A DNA stretch of 64,000 nucleotides, taken from assembly GCA_049317545.1 (NCBI GenBank), contig JBMOIB010000002.1:53125-117124 (forward strand), in the 5' to 3' direction. Of the stretch, positions 17,488 through 25,464 are shown one piece after another; the stretch's first letter is position 1; every line of letters begins with the position of its first letter. This stretch comes from REEB506 sp049317545. GTDB lineage: Bacteria; Pseudomonadota; Alphaproteobacteria; Caulobacterales; Aquidulcibacteraceae. The notes under the pieces are model-generated. The model was not told where the DNA came from. It saw only the letters and a list, made by a program, of their open reading frames with translations, and ran no database searches. The position numbers and the translations under genes are program-made.

Positions 17488-18308
17488 CGCGGCGTTGAAC
17501 TGGTCGTGAGCGCAGTGCGGACCGCCAGCGCCGAGGGGCGACCGGCGTAGCCCATCGTCGGTGCGACCATGACTTGCAGGGCGCCGTCGGGCTGGACTTG
17601 GGCGCGCGGCTTGTCGCCGAAGACAATGACCACGCGCTGGACGTTTGGTCCCGGGGCGCTGGCGAGGCCCTGCGCGGCGCGGGCCGCCGCATCGACGACC
17701 AGGCCGCTGGCGGCGCCGGTTTTCGGCGCTTCGAAGGCGATCGGCCGTCCGGTGGTGCGCACCGTGAGGCGGGCCAATTCCTTGAGCCGCGCCTGCTGCA
17801 TCTCGATCGGCCATTGCGGCGGCGCCAGCGGATTGGCGTCGCCGAGTGGTTCGGCCGGGACGCCGAGGTCGCCGCGGCCGCGAAACAGGGTCACCGCGCC
17901 GAGCGAGGTCACCCGTACAATGACTTCGCCTTGTTCAGTTTTATACAATTCGTCGCCGCGCGGGCCGGCCGCCGGACGCAAAACCACGACCTCATCGTCG
18001 CCTTCATAGCGGAACAGGGCGGCGCGTCGCGGGGTGCGGTCGAACACGAACCGCACGCCGCCGTCCGGCGTCCCGTAGCGGGTCGAGCCTTGGCGGTCAT
18101 TGGCTGGCGGGTCGATGAGCCCGATCGACAGCGGCGAAGTCTGGGCGTGCGCAGATCCGGGGGAAATGATCGTGAGAGCCGCCGCGGCGACTGAGGCCGA
18201 GGCGCTGAAAATAGCGCTGGTTCGTTCACCGAGGGTCCGGTCCGAGGAGGGCCGATCGGAAACATCCCGATCTGCGCTCAGCCACGTCGACTTGGGGCCG
18301 TCGGTCAT
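17484..18308 (-). CDS. Exported hypothetical protein (DUF4908-like)
   Basis: 274 aa in the longest frame. A hydrophobic segment at about residues 33-56 (SASVAAAALTIISPGSAHAQ) looks like a signal peptide with an AHA cut site, so the true start may be nearer to it. The mature part contains GGVRFVFDRTPRRAALFRYEG, DEVVVLRPAAGPRGDELYK and VRVTSLGAVTLFRGRGDLG. I recall a similar layout in the Caulobacterales family DUF4908, but could not check. Possibly a periplasmic or surface protein; function unknown. Ends 4 bp into the convergent DUF985 gene. Confidence 0.65.
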   Translation of the reverse strand: MTDGPKSTWLSADRDVSDRPSSDRTLGERTSAIFSASASVAAAALTIISPGSAHAQTSPLSIGLIDPPANDRQGSTRYGTPDGGVRFVFDRTPRRAALFRYEGDDEVVVLRPAAGPRGDELYKTEQGEVIVRVTSLGAVTLFRGRGDLGVPAEPLGDANPLAPPQWPIEMQQARLKELARLTVRTTGRPIAFEAPKTGAASGLVVDAAARAAQGLASAPGPNVQRVVIVFGDKPRAQVQPDGALQVMVAPTMGYAGRPSALAVRTALTTSSTPR

Positions 18309-18419
18309 GCGGTTGGCTCATTCATCGCGGGGCACATGCGGTTGGGACCTGGGCGGTTTTGGGGCAGGTTGGCGTTGCGAGCCCAGTGTGTCCTGGCTGC
18401 AACGCCGCATAACCCGCCC

Positions 18420-19145
18420 TTAGCCGGCAATGTATTGCGCGCCGTTAACCGTCATGGTCGCGCCGGTGATGAACGCCGCCTGGTCGGAGGCGAGGAAGGC
18501 CACCATGGCGGCGATTTCGTCGGCTTTGCCGAGCCGCCCCGTCGGGATCGTGGCGATGATCTTCTTGAGCGCTTCTTCCGGCACCGCGGCGACCATGTCG
18601 GTGTCGATGTAGCCGGGCGCCACGCAATTGACGGTCACGCCTTTGGCGGCGCCTTCCTGAGCGAGCGCCTTGGTGAAGCCGATCATGCCGGCCTTGGCGG
18701 CCGAATAATTCACCTGCCCCGCCTGGCCTTTCTGGCCGTTGATCGAGCTGATGTTGATGATCCGGCCGAAGCCGCGCGCGCGCATGCCTTCGATGACCGG
18801 GCGGGTCATGTAGAACAGGCTGTCGAGATCGACGCGGATGACGTCGCGCCATTGCTGCGCCGTCATTTTGTGGAAGAAGCCGTCCTTGGTGATGCCGGCG
18901 TTGTTGACGAGGATGTCCACCGGGCCGAGCGCCGCTTCGACCTTCGCAATGCCCTCGGCGCAGGCCGCCTCGTCGCCCACGTCCCATTTGAACACATGGA
19001 TGCCCAGCTCAGCCGCGGTCTTTTGCGCAGCTTCGTCATTGCCGGCGTAGTTCGCGGCGACCTTGCATCCGGCTTTGGCGAGATGCGCCGAAATTGCGTG
19101 GCCGATCCCGCGCGTTCCCCCAGTGACCAGTGCGACTCGAGCCAT
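18420..19145 (-). CDS. phaB: Acetoacetyl-CoA reductase (PhaB-type SDR)
   Basis: 241 aa from the ATG at 19145, preceded by a strong GGAGGAATTC. It is a short-chain dehydrogenase: NADP-binding TGGTRGIGHAI, NNAGITKDGFF, catalytic Ser in NISSINGQKGQAGQ and the YSAAK motif. The phrases DVGDEAACAEGIAKVEAALG and GQVNYSAAKAGMIGFTKALA are those of PhaB, which reduces acetoacetyl-CoA to (R)-3-hydroxybutyryl-CoA for polyhydroxybutyrate. phaA and phaC are not adjacent, so FabG remains a weaker alternative; the SSINGQKGQ signature favours PhaB. Confidence 0.88.
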   Translation of the reverse strand: MARVALVTGGTRGIGHAISAHLAKAGCKVAANYAGNDEAAQKTAAELGIHVFKWDVGDEAACAEGIAKVEAALGPVDILVNNAGITKDGFFHKMTAQQWRDVIRVDLDSLFYMTRPVIEGMRARGFGRIINISSINGQKGQAGQVNYSAAKAGMIGFTKALAQEGAAKGVTVNCVAPGYIDTDMVAAVPEEALKKIIATIPTGRLGKADEIAAMVAFLASDQAAFITGATMTVNGAQYIAG

Positions 19146-19292
19146 GAATTCCTCCCGCAGGCGACATTGAACTGCGCCGCTTACCTGGATTCGAGAAAAG
19201 CCCAAGCCATTGCGGGGAACAAGGCCCGACGTACGCCGCAGAGACGCAATCGTCTCTGCGGCGCATCACGTTTTTGTCCCGATCGCTCGCGC

Positions 19293-19904
19293 TTACGGGG
19301 TTTTCGGCGCTTCGTCTGGCGTCGTCGCCGATGGGCGGACGCCGCCGAGTGGCGGCGTATCAGGCGCTTCCGCGCCATCCGCGGGCGCGGCGAGCGGCGC
19401 GGGGCGCGTCTTCACGACTTGCGGCGCGGGTGACATATGCTCGGTGACGATCTTCCAGGAACCGTCGGCCTGCTTTTGATAGACGTCCGTATAGCGGGCG
19501 ACGAGCCACGTGGCCTTGCCGGCCTTCTTCACGTCGAGCGTCATCACGCCGCTGTCGACGAATGTGTCGGCGTCCAAAACCTGGACTTTTCGGGCGTTGA
19601 GCGTCGCCTTGGGCTCCAGCTTCAGGACCGCCTCTGTGTCGGCTTTGTTGGCTTCGGCCGTGGTGATGAGATCGTTCGTCAACAGGCTGAACGCCACCGC
19701 GTCCGGCGTGTAATTGGCCAAGATCTGGACCGGGTCCCCGCTCGCAACAGAGGCGGAGAGTTTGTCGGCGATGGCGGTCGCTTCGGCTTCGGTCAAAAGG
19801 ACAGGCGCCGGCGGGGCGGCGGGCGCTTCGTCCGTCTTGGCGCCCGGAGGCGAACACGCGGCGACGAGCGCAAGCGCGGCGGCGCTGAGCAGCAGCTTTT
19901 TCAT
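19293..19904 (-). CDS. Lipoprotein with SnoaL/NTF2-like domain
   Basis: 203 aa from the ATG at 19904 (GGGAG upstream). The signal MKKLLLSAAALALVAAC carries a lipobox with Cys17. Residues about 40-155 look like an NTF2-like cone fold: ATAIADKLSASVASGDPVQI, LANYTPDAVAF, DSGVMTLDV, WLVARYTDVYQKQADGSWKIV. This arrangement is typical of DUF4440/SnoaL-type proteins. The last 45 residues are Pro/Ala-rich and disordered. Probably anchored in the periplasm; no ligand can be named. Confidence 0.8.
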   Translation of the reverse strand: MKKLLLSAAALALVAACSPPGAKTDEAPAAPPAPVLLTEAEATAIADKLSASVASGDPVQILANYTPDAVAFSLLTNDLITTAEANKADTEAVLKLEPKATLNARKVQVLDADTFVDSGVMTLDVKKAGKATWLVARYTDVYQKQADGSWKIVTEHMSPAPQVVKTRPAPLAAPADGAEAPDTPPLGGVRPSATTPDEAPKTP

Positions 19905-20055
19905 GACGGGTCTCCCGAGGGGCGGCCGCACAAGGCGTCTTTAGATCCGTTCCGCTCCCGGGGGGACGTTGTGCAGCGCCGGGCGCGTTTTGGCTAGCTG
20001 CGCACGCTGGACCGCGCGGACGCGTCGCGCCATGGTCGCGCGCACGGAGGCTCCC

Positions 20056-20430
20056 ATGCTCGGCGACTCGATCCTACAGGCCATCATCACGACCGCGCGC
20101 CCGGAGGCGTCGAAGGCATTCTACCAAGACAAGCTTGGCCTCAAGCTCGTCGAGGACAATCAGTTCGGCTTCGTATTCGCCGGCCAGGTCGGCTTCCTGC
20201 GCGTCGCCAAGCTCTCGGTGGTGATGCCGGCGACGAATGCGGTTGCAGGGTTCATGGTGGTCGACGTCGCACAGACCGCCGCGGACCTCGCAGCCAAGGG
20301 CGTCGCGCTCGAGAGGTTCGCGTTCCTGCAGCACGACGCGGCCGGCCTTTGGACCGCGCCGGACGGCGGCAAGGTCGGCTGGTTCCGCGATCCTGACCTC
20401 AATCTGTTGTCCATTTCACAGCGCCCCTAA
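20056..20430 (+). CDS. VOC-superfamily (glyoxalase-like) protein
   Basis: 124 aa from the ATG at 20056 (GGAGG 5 nt upstream). Two beta-alpha-beta-beta-beta halves are visible: ARPEASKAFYQDKLGLKLVE, FGFVFAGQVGFLRVAKL, then AGFMVVDVAQTAADLAAKG and VGWFRDPDLNLLSISQ. FRDPDLN is the usual second metal-site strand (family DPxGN). The class covers isomerases, dioxygenases and resistance proteins; this one cannot be assigned. It precedes folP by 78 bp on the same strand. Confidence 0.85.
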   Translation: MLGDSILQAIITTARPEASKAFYQDKLGLKLVEDNQFGFVFAGQVGFLRVAKLSVVMPATNAVAGFMVVDVAQTAADLAAKGVALERFAFLQHDAAGLWTAPDGGKVGWFRDPDLNLLSISQRP

Positions 20431-20508
20431 TGCCGCGGCGCCGAATGCGCGTCCTTGCCCGGCGCGCCGCAACGTGGTGGAACACGGCCCCGCCCAGGAG
20501 AGCGCCTC

Positions 20509-21339
20509 GTGTCATTGCCGGAGCCGAAGCTCGGATCGGGCCCTTGGATCATGGGCGTCCTCAATGTGACGCCCGACAGTTTCAGTGATGGCGGCGCTTA
20601 TCTCGAAGCCGGGGCGGCGGTGGATCATGCGCTCGCCATGCTGGAGGCTGGCGCCGACATCATCGACGTCGGCGGCGAATCGACGAGGCCGGGCGCCCCG
20701 TCATCCTCGGCGGCCGAAGAATTGGCCCGCGTGCTTCCGGTCATTGAACGCCTGCGTGCGCGAACGACCGCCCCGATTTCGATCGACACGATGAAACCCG
20801 ATGTGGCGCGCGTCGCCTGCGCCGCCGGTGCGACGATCTGGAACGACGTGACGGCGCTCGCATATGCGCCCGAAAGCGTCGCGACGGCAGCCGAGCTTGG
20901 TTGCATCGTGATCCTTATGCACATGCAGGGCGAACCGCGCACCATGCAGGCCAATCCGGTCTATGACGATGTCGTCGCCGACGTGGCGGCTTTCCTTGAA
21001 GAGCGCGCCGATATCGCCGAGGCGGCCGGCGTTCGCCCCGAAAACATCTTCGTGGACCCTGGCTTGGGCTTCGGCAAAACGCTTGGCCACAATCTCGAAT
21101 TGATCCGCGGCTTGCCGCACATTCGCGCCCGGACCCAAAGGCGCATGGCGTTCGGCGCCTCGCGCAAGAGCTTCATCGCCGCGCTTGATCCGGGCGCACC
21201 GACTGACGGCCGGCTCGGCGGTTCACTCGCCGCTGCGCTGGCGGCCTGGGAGTTCGGCGCCGATGTGCTGCGCGTGCATGACGTGCGCGAAACGGCGCAG
21301 GCGCTGAAGGTCTGGCTGGCGGTGGGAGCCGGCGCATGA
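20509..21339 (+). CDS. folP: Dihydropteroate synthase
   Basis: Joins 6-hydroxymethyl-dihydropterin pyrophosphate to p-aminobenzoate in folate synthesis; the target of sulfonamides. 276 aa. Signatures: IMGVLNVTPDSFSDGG, DIIDVGGESTRPGA, PISIDTMKPDVARVA, WNDVTAL, VILMHMQGEPRTMQ, VDPGLGFGKTLGHN and FGASRKSFI. The GTG at 20509 is chosen because AGGAG lies 8 nt upstream; the frame is open to 20455. It overlaps thiD (ATGA) and the two are probably translated together. Confidence 0.97.
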   Translation: MSLPEPKLGSGPWIMGVLNVTPDSFSDGGAYLEAGAAVDHALAMLEAGADIIDVGGESTRPGAPSSSAAEELARVLPVIERLRARTTAPISIDTMKPDVARVACAAGATIWNDVTALAYAPESVATAAELGCIVILMHMQGEPRTMQANPVYDDVVADVAAFLEERADIAEAAGVRPENIFVDPGLGFGKTLGHNLELIRGLPHIRARTQRRMAFGASRKSFIAALDPGAPTDGRLGGSLAAALAAWEFGADVLRVHDVRETAQALKVWLAVGAGA

Positions 21340-22139
21340 GCATTGGCCGTGTGCTGATCGTCGCGGGTTCGGATTCGGGCGGCGGCGCGGGCCTGCAGGC
21401 CGATGTGAAAACCGTCACGGCGCTGGGCGCCTTTGCGATGACGGCGGTGACGGCGATCACGGTCCAGAACACGCGCGGCGTCTTCGGCGTGCACGCAATC
21501 CCGCTCGATATCGTCGCTGCGCAGATCGAGGCCGTCGCGTCGGATATCGGCGTCGACGTCGTCAAGACTGGCATGCTTGGAACCGCAGCGACAGTCCATG
21601 CCGTGGCCGACGCTTTGGCGCGCGCCGCCCCTGATGCGCCGCGGGTCGTCGATCCGGTCATGGTTGCGAAGGGCGGCCATCCCCTGCTTGAGCCCGACGC
21701 GGTGGCTGCGATCCTTGCGCGCCTGGTTCCTGGCGCGGCTCTCGTGACGCCAAACGCGCCGGAAGCCGAGCGTCTCACCGGCCGAACCGTGCGCACCCTT
21801 GAAGAACAGCGGGCCGCCGCCGAGCGCCTCATCGAGCTCGGCGCGCGGGCGGCGCTGGTCAAAGGCGGCCACCTCGACGGCGCGATCCTGCGTGACGTGC
21901 TTCTCGATGCGGATGGAAACCTCGTCGTCATCGAAAGCCCACGCATCGAAACGCGTTCGACCCACGGCACCGGTTGCACCTACGCGTCCGCGATCGCCGC
22001 CTACCTTGCGCGCGGAGCGGCGCTGCCGGACGCCGTACGGCGTGCGCATGCCTATCTGTCCGAAGCGATCCGCCAAGCGCCGGGGCTCGGCGGCGGTCAT
22101 GGACCGTTGGCGCACGGCTGGACCTTTCGCGACGACTGA
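21336..22139 (+). CDS. thiD: Hydroxymethylpyrimidine/phosphomethylpyrimidine kinase
   Basis: 267 aa ribokinase-fold enzyme that phosphorylates HMP and HMP-P for thiamine synthesis. Signatures: VLIVAGSDSGGGAGLQADVK at the N-terminus, TAVTAITVQNTRGV, VVKTGMLG, VVDPVMVAKGGHPLL, VTPNAPEAERLTG, ALVKGGHLDG and the catalytic anion hole THGTGCTYASAIAAYLA. It overlaps folP by 4 bp. thiE lies about 32 kb away in this window; no TPP riboswitch is seen before folP-thiD. Confidence 0.96.
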   Translation: MSIGRVLIVAGSDSGGGAGLQADVKTVTALGAFAMTAVTAITVQNTRGVFGVHAIPLDIVAAQIEAVASDIGVDVVKTGMLGTAATVHAVADALARAAPDAPRVVDPVMVAKGGHPLLEPDAVAAILARLVPGAALVTPNAPEAERLTGRTVRTLEEQRAAAERLIELGARAALVKGGHLDGAILRDVLLDADGNLVVIESPRIETRSTHGTGCTYASAIAAYLARGAALPDAVRRAHAYLSEAIRQAPGLGGGHGPLAHGWTFRDD

Positions 22140-22261
22140 TCGCCGCCGTGACGCGAACCGCGCCGGGCGCGTTCGGCGCGGGAGGGAAAGCGCTGGCCTC
22201 TTCGCGCAGCGGCGCTCAACTGGCATAATGCGGTTCCGGATCATCCGGAGCCGGAAGGTTA

Positions 22262-23308
22262 ATGAGCATGCGCATCTGGCTCGTCGACGCCTTCGCTGAC
22301 CGACCGTTCCGCGGCAATACGGCGGGCGTCGTCCCCTTGCGCGCCTGGGCGCCCGATGCCGTCCTGCAAGCGATCGCTGCGGAAAACCGCTGCGCGGAAA
22401 CGGCCTTTTTCGTCCCTACGGGCCTCAAAGGAAATTACCAGCTCCGCTGGTTCACGCCCACGATCGAGGTGCCCTTGTGCGGGCATGCGACGCTGGCGGC
22501 TGGCGCGGTGCTGTTGACCGAGATCGAGCGCGACCTCGACGTCGTCGTGTTCGACACCCGTTCGGGTCCGCTCGTCGTGCGCGAGACCGCCGAAGGCTTT
22601 ACTCTGGATCTGCCGCGCCGTCCGCGCGCTGTGTGGACGCCGCCGGCGGCCTTGATGAATGCAATGGGCGACGTGCGCGTTATCGACGCCTTCACCGGCG
22701 AATATGCGACCATCGTTCTGTCCTGCGAGGCTGACGTGCTCGCCGCCAAGCCGGACTTTGCGGCGATCGAAGCGCTTGTGCGGGCGCCGCGAAGCGGCTG
22801 CCTCGCCATCACCGCGCTCGCCGACGAGGATCGACCCTATGATTTCGTCAACCGGTTCTTCGCGCCGGGCGCGGGGATCCCGGAAGATCCGGTGACCGGA
22901 TCCTCGCTCGCCGACATCGCGCCCTATTGGTGCGACCGACTGGAGCGCGAATCCGTGACGGGCTTCCAGGCGTCCGCGCGCGGCGGCCTCGTGCGCGGCC
23001 TGCAGACCTTGTCCTCGACCCGCCTTTTGGGCCAGGTCGCGGTCTATCTGCGCGGCGAGTTGGACCCCCGCATCGCCCGGATGGCGCTGGCCGTTGAGCC
23101 TTCGCTCGCCGTGGCGCCCGTTGCGCCGCGTCCCGGCGCCGAGGAACGCATCGTCGAGATCGCAGATCTGGAGGCGGGCGACGGCATCTCCGTTTTCGAC
23201 CTCGAAGCGCCCGACGGCGACGATGCTGGCGTCTTCATCCGCGAACGCCGGATTGCGGTCAAAGACCAGCCCGCCAACGATCAGCGCGCCCAGGACCGCC
23301 GCTCTTAA
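22262..23308 (+). CDS. PhzF-family isomerase with C-terminal extension
   Basis: 348 aa. Two-lobed PhzF fold: VDAFADRPFRGNTAGVVPL, AAENRCAETAFFVP with the conserved catalytic Glu in AETAFF, LRWFTPTIEVPLCGHATLAA, then the second lobe with FVNRFFAPGAGIPEDPVTGS and QASARGG. The core resembles family enzymes of about 260-300 residues; here roughly 75 further residues follow (VAPVAPRPGAEERI to the end), acidic then basic. Members act as isomerases or epimerases on diverse small molecules; the substrate is unknown. No phenazine genes are near. Starts 122 bp after thiD and may be separately transcribed. Confidence 0.85.
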   Translation: MSMRIWLVDAFADRPFRGNTAGVVPLRAWAPDAVLQAIAAENRCAETAFFVPTGLKGNYQLRWFTPTIEVPLCGHATLAAGAVLLTEIERDLDVVVFDTRSGPLVVRETAEGFTLDLPRRPRAVWTPPAALMNAMGDVRVIDAFTGEYATIVLSCEADVLAAKPDFAAIEALVRAPRSGCLAITALADEDRPYDFVNRFFAPGAGIPEDPVTGSSLADIAPYWCDRLERESVTGFQASARGGLVRGLQTLSSTRLLGQVAVYLRGELDPRIARMALAVEPSLAVAPVAPRPGAEERIVEIADLEAGDGISVFDLEAPDGDDAGVFIRERRIAVKDQPANDQRAQDRRS

Positions 23309-23312
23309 CCAT
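23305..23312 (+). promoter_or_regulatory. CtrA-type half-site TTAACCAT
   Basis: TTAACCAT is an exact match to the 8-mer half-site bound by the cell-cycle regulator CtrA in Caulobacterales. It overlaps the phzF stop codon and lies 189 bp upstream of trcR. A single 8-mer can occur by chance in a window of this size. Confidence 0.3.
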
Positions 23313-23450
23313 TTGCGTCGGTGGAAAATCGCTCTTTCCGGCCTTACCGAGGCCGCGATCCCCGTTCCTTTTTATCCGCCGGCGCCTTATAGGACGGGAG
23401 GCCGTTGGCGCTTATCGAGCGACAACCGCCCGTTGCTAAAGTTTGGGCCA

Positions 23451-23485
23451 GCGCCCGGCGACGCCGCCGGGCGCTTTCTTGTTTT
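23451..23485 (+). terminator. Hairpin with T-tract directly upstream of trcR
   Basis: GCGCCCGGC (23451-23459) pairs perfectly with GCCGGGCGC (23466-23474) around a 6-nt loop, followed by TTTCTTGTTTT. It has the form of an intrinsic terminator and lies 16 nt before the trcR start codon. It may end the phzF transcript or act as an attenuator in the trcR leader. Confidence 0.7.
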
Positions 23486-23500
23486 CCACGAGGTTGATCG

Positions 23501-24157
23501 ATGTCCAATGTTCTCATGCCGAAGGCCACCGCCGTCTGGCTGATCGAGGAGACGGCGCTCTCCTTCGAGCAGATTGCGGAGTTCTGCGGCCTCCATCCGC
23601 TGGAGGTCCAAGGCATCGCCAATGAGGACGTGGCCAAGGGCATCCGCGGCGTGGACCCGATCGCCGGCGGCTTCTTGTCGCGGGAAGAAATCGAAAAGGG
23701 CGAGAAGAACCCCGATTACACGCTCAAGGTCAGCGAGCAGACGCGCGTCGACCTGCCCGAGCGCAAGCGCAAAGGCGCGCGGTATACGCCGATCGCCCGT
23801 CGCCAGGACCGGCCGGACGCGATCGCCTGGTTCCTGCGCAATCACCCGGAAGTGCCGGACAGCCAGATCGTCAAGCTCATCGGCACGACCAAATCGACGA
23901 TCGATCAGGTGCGCACGCGCTCGCATTGGAACAGCTCGAACATCAAGCCGGTCGATCCGGTTTCGCTGGGCCTTTGCACCCAGATCGAACTGGACGACGT
24001 CGTGTCCAAGTCCGCCGATCAGAAGGTGCGCGACGATGCGCGCAAGCGGCGCGTCACCGGCGAGACGCTGAAGCCCGCCAGCGAGACGGTTGCCGCTGAC
24101 GCCTACGATCGCGAAGAAGACGCCGACGACGAAATCGACGACGACGAAGAAGACTGA
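23501..24157 (+). CDS. trcR: Cell-cycle transcriptional regulator TrcR (DUF1013)
   Basis: 218 aa. The whole protein reads as the conserved alphaproteobacterial DUF1013 family: MPKATAVWLIEETALSFEQI, FCGLHPLEVQGIANEDVAKG, ARRQDRPDAIAWFLRNHPEV, and LIGTTKSTIDQVRTRSHWN. Two HTH-like helices (FEQIAEFCGLHPLEVQGI and DSQIVKLIGTTKSTIDQV) suggest DNA or RNA-polymerase contact. The C-terminus ends in a very acidic tail (YDREEDADDEIDDDEED). Current annotation calls the family TrcR and links it to cell-cycle transcription; I take that from memory. A terminator-like hairpin sits just before the gene and paiB follows 10 bp after. Confidence 0.92.
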   Translation: MSNVLMPKATAVWLIEETALSFEQIAEFCGLHPLEVQGIANEDVAKGIRGVDPIAGGFLSREEIEKGEKNPDYTLKVSEQTRVDLPERKRKGARYTPIARRQDRPDAIAWFLRNHPEVPDSQIVKLIGTTKSTIDQVRTRSHWNSSNIKPVDPVSLGLCTQIELDDVVSKSADQKVRDDARKRRVTGETLKPASETVAADAYDREEDADDEIDDDEED

Positions 24158-24167
24158 GACGCCCGCC

Positions 24168-24788
24168 ATGTATGGCCATCCCGCGCATCTGATGGCGCCG
24201 GACGACGCGCTGGCGGCGCTTGCAGCGTTCGACCGCGCGGCGATCCTGGTCGTCGTCGGCGCCGATGGCCTCGATGCGGCGCAGGTTCCCTTCATGCTGC
24301 ACGGGGACCGTCTCGTCGGACATCTGGCGCGCGCCAACCCGTTGTGGCGCGCTGCGCCCTGCGCGGCTCTCGTCATTTGTCCGGGGCCTGAAGCCTATGT
24401 TTCGCCCAGCTGGTACGAGACCAAGGCGCGAACCGGCAAAGCCGTGCCGACCTGGAACTACGAAGTCTTGCACGTCCACGGACGATTGACGGCCTTCGAG
24501 GATCTCGATCGCTTGCGGACGCTGGTCGATGACCTCTCGAATGCGCACGAGGCCGGTCGCCCATCGCCCTGGCGCATGGCGGACGCGCCGGCTGACTACA
24601 TTGAAACGATGTTGCGCGGCTTCGTAGGCATCGAGGTCGCGATCGACCGCATCGAGGGCAAGCGCAAGCTCTCGCAGGACAAGCCGAACGACGACAAGGC
24701 TGGCGTGCGCGCAGCGCTCTCCGCAAGCGACGATCCCCGCGATCGCGCCGTCGCCGCGGCAATGGATGCCATTGATCAGAAAGCCTGA
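24168..24788 (+). CDS. PaiB-family FMN-binding negative regulator
   Basis: 206 aa from the ATG at 24168. Split-barrel flavin-binding fold with the family phrases MYGHPAHLMAPDDALAALAA at the start, LVGHLARANPLWRA, YVSPSWYETKARTGKAVPTW, NYEVLHVHGRL and FVGIEVAIDRIEGKRKLSQD. PaiB was first described as repressing sporulation and protease genes in Bacillus; in other bacteria the role is open. It follows trcR by 10 bp, so they are probably cotranscribed. The end overlaps the convergent YIP1-family gene by 13 bp. Confidence 0.9.
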   Translation: MYGHPAHLMAPDDALAALAAFDRAAILVVVGADGLDAAQVPFMLHGDRLVGHLARANPLWRAAPCAALVICPGPEAYVSPSWYETKARTGKAVPTWNYEVLHVHGRLTAFEDLDRLRTLVDDLSNAHEAGRPSPWRMADAPADYIETMLRGFVGIEVAIDRIEGKRKLSQDKPNDDKAGVRAALSASDDPRDRAVAAAMDAIDQKA

Positions 24789-25354
24789 GCGACGCAGGCC
24801 GTCAACGCGGCCGCGACGCCGAGCGCAACCAGCGCCGCGATGGTCGCCGTCGTCGCATAGGCGAGGCTGCGGTCGGGCGGGCTGCGCATCATGATCGGCA
24901 AGCCCAGATAGAGCAGCCAGACGGCGTAGAGTCCGATCCCGGCCGTCATCCAAAGCCCCGGGATCGCCGCCAGAATCGCCGCCGTGAAGGCCGGCGCGGA
25001 CGCGTAGGCTGCAAGGGCGAACGCGCGTGCAAAATTGCGCTCGCCTTCGAAAGCCGTCGCCAGTCGATCAATCGTCGCTGCAACCGCTGCGACCGCGGCA
25101 ACGCCCAAGATCGCGCCGGCGACGATCGCGAACACGACGTCGACGATCGGCGGACGATAGATGGTTCCGAGCACGCTCTCCCCGAACGCCAGGCGGACGA
25201 GCGCCGGGAAGGCCGCCGCCGCAAGCGCGAGCGGCGCGACGAGTCCGATCAGCAGTGCGCGCGGCGCCGGCGTTTCCGCCGCCAACGCGCGCCAGATCTC
25301 GCTTGGCGTCCGCAACAGCGCGACGAGGCGTGCGAGGTTGGGCGGCGGCGTCAA
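24776..25354 (-). CDS. YIP1-family membrane protein
   Basis: 192 aa, TTG start overlapping the stop of the 37-aa gene upstream (TTGA). The N-terminal LARLVALLRTPSEIWRALAA is typical of bacterial YIP1-domain proteins, followed by about five hydrophobic segments: ALLIGLVAPLALAAAAFPAL, VVFAIVAGAILGVAAVAAVA, FTAAILAAIPGLWMTAGIG, YAVWLLYLGLPIMM and TTATIAALVALGVAAALTA. Function unknown. It is the last gene of a run reading from purA with consecutive 4-bp overlaps. Confidence 0.75.
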   Translation of the reverse strand: MTPPPNLARLVALLRTPSEIWRALAAETPAPRALLIGLVAPLALAAAAFPALVRLAFGESVLGTIYRPPIVDVVFAIVAGAILGVAAVAAVAATIDRLATAFEGERNFARAFALAAYASAPAFTAAILAAIPGLWMTAGIGLYAVWLLYLGLPIMMRSPPDRSLAYATTATIAALVALGVAAALTACVAQAF

Positions 25355-25464
25355 CGCATGGCCCTCACGATGAGCGCCGCGACGATCGCGATCAGCGCGA
25401 GATTGACGAGGAGGATGGCGCCGCGCCAGCGCTTGATCGGATCGGGAGGATCGCTGCTGCTCAT
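25351..25464 (-). CDS. 37-aa single-pass membrane protein in purA operon
   Basis: Frame MSSSDPPDPIKRWRGAILLV and on to IVRAMR: a short polar N-terminus, then one membrane helix of about 20 residues. Its ATG overlaps the upstream gene's stop (ATGA) and its stop overlaps the downstream TTG start (TTGA). Overlaps on both sides are good evidence that it is translated. Family unknown to me; it could be a subunit or regulator of one of the two neighbouring membrane proteins. Confidence 0.65.
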   Translation of the reverse strand: MSSSDPPDPIKRWRGAILLVNLALIAIVAALIVRAMR

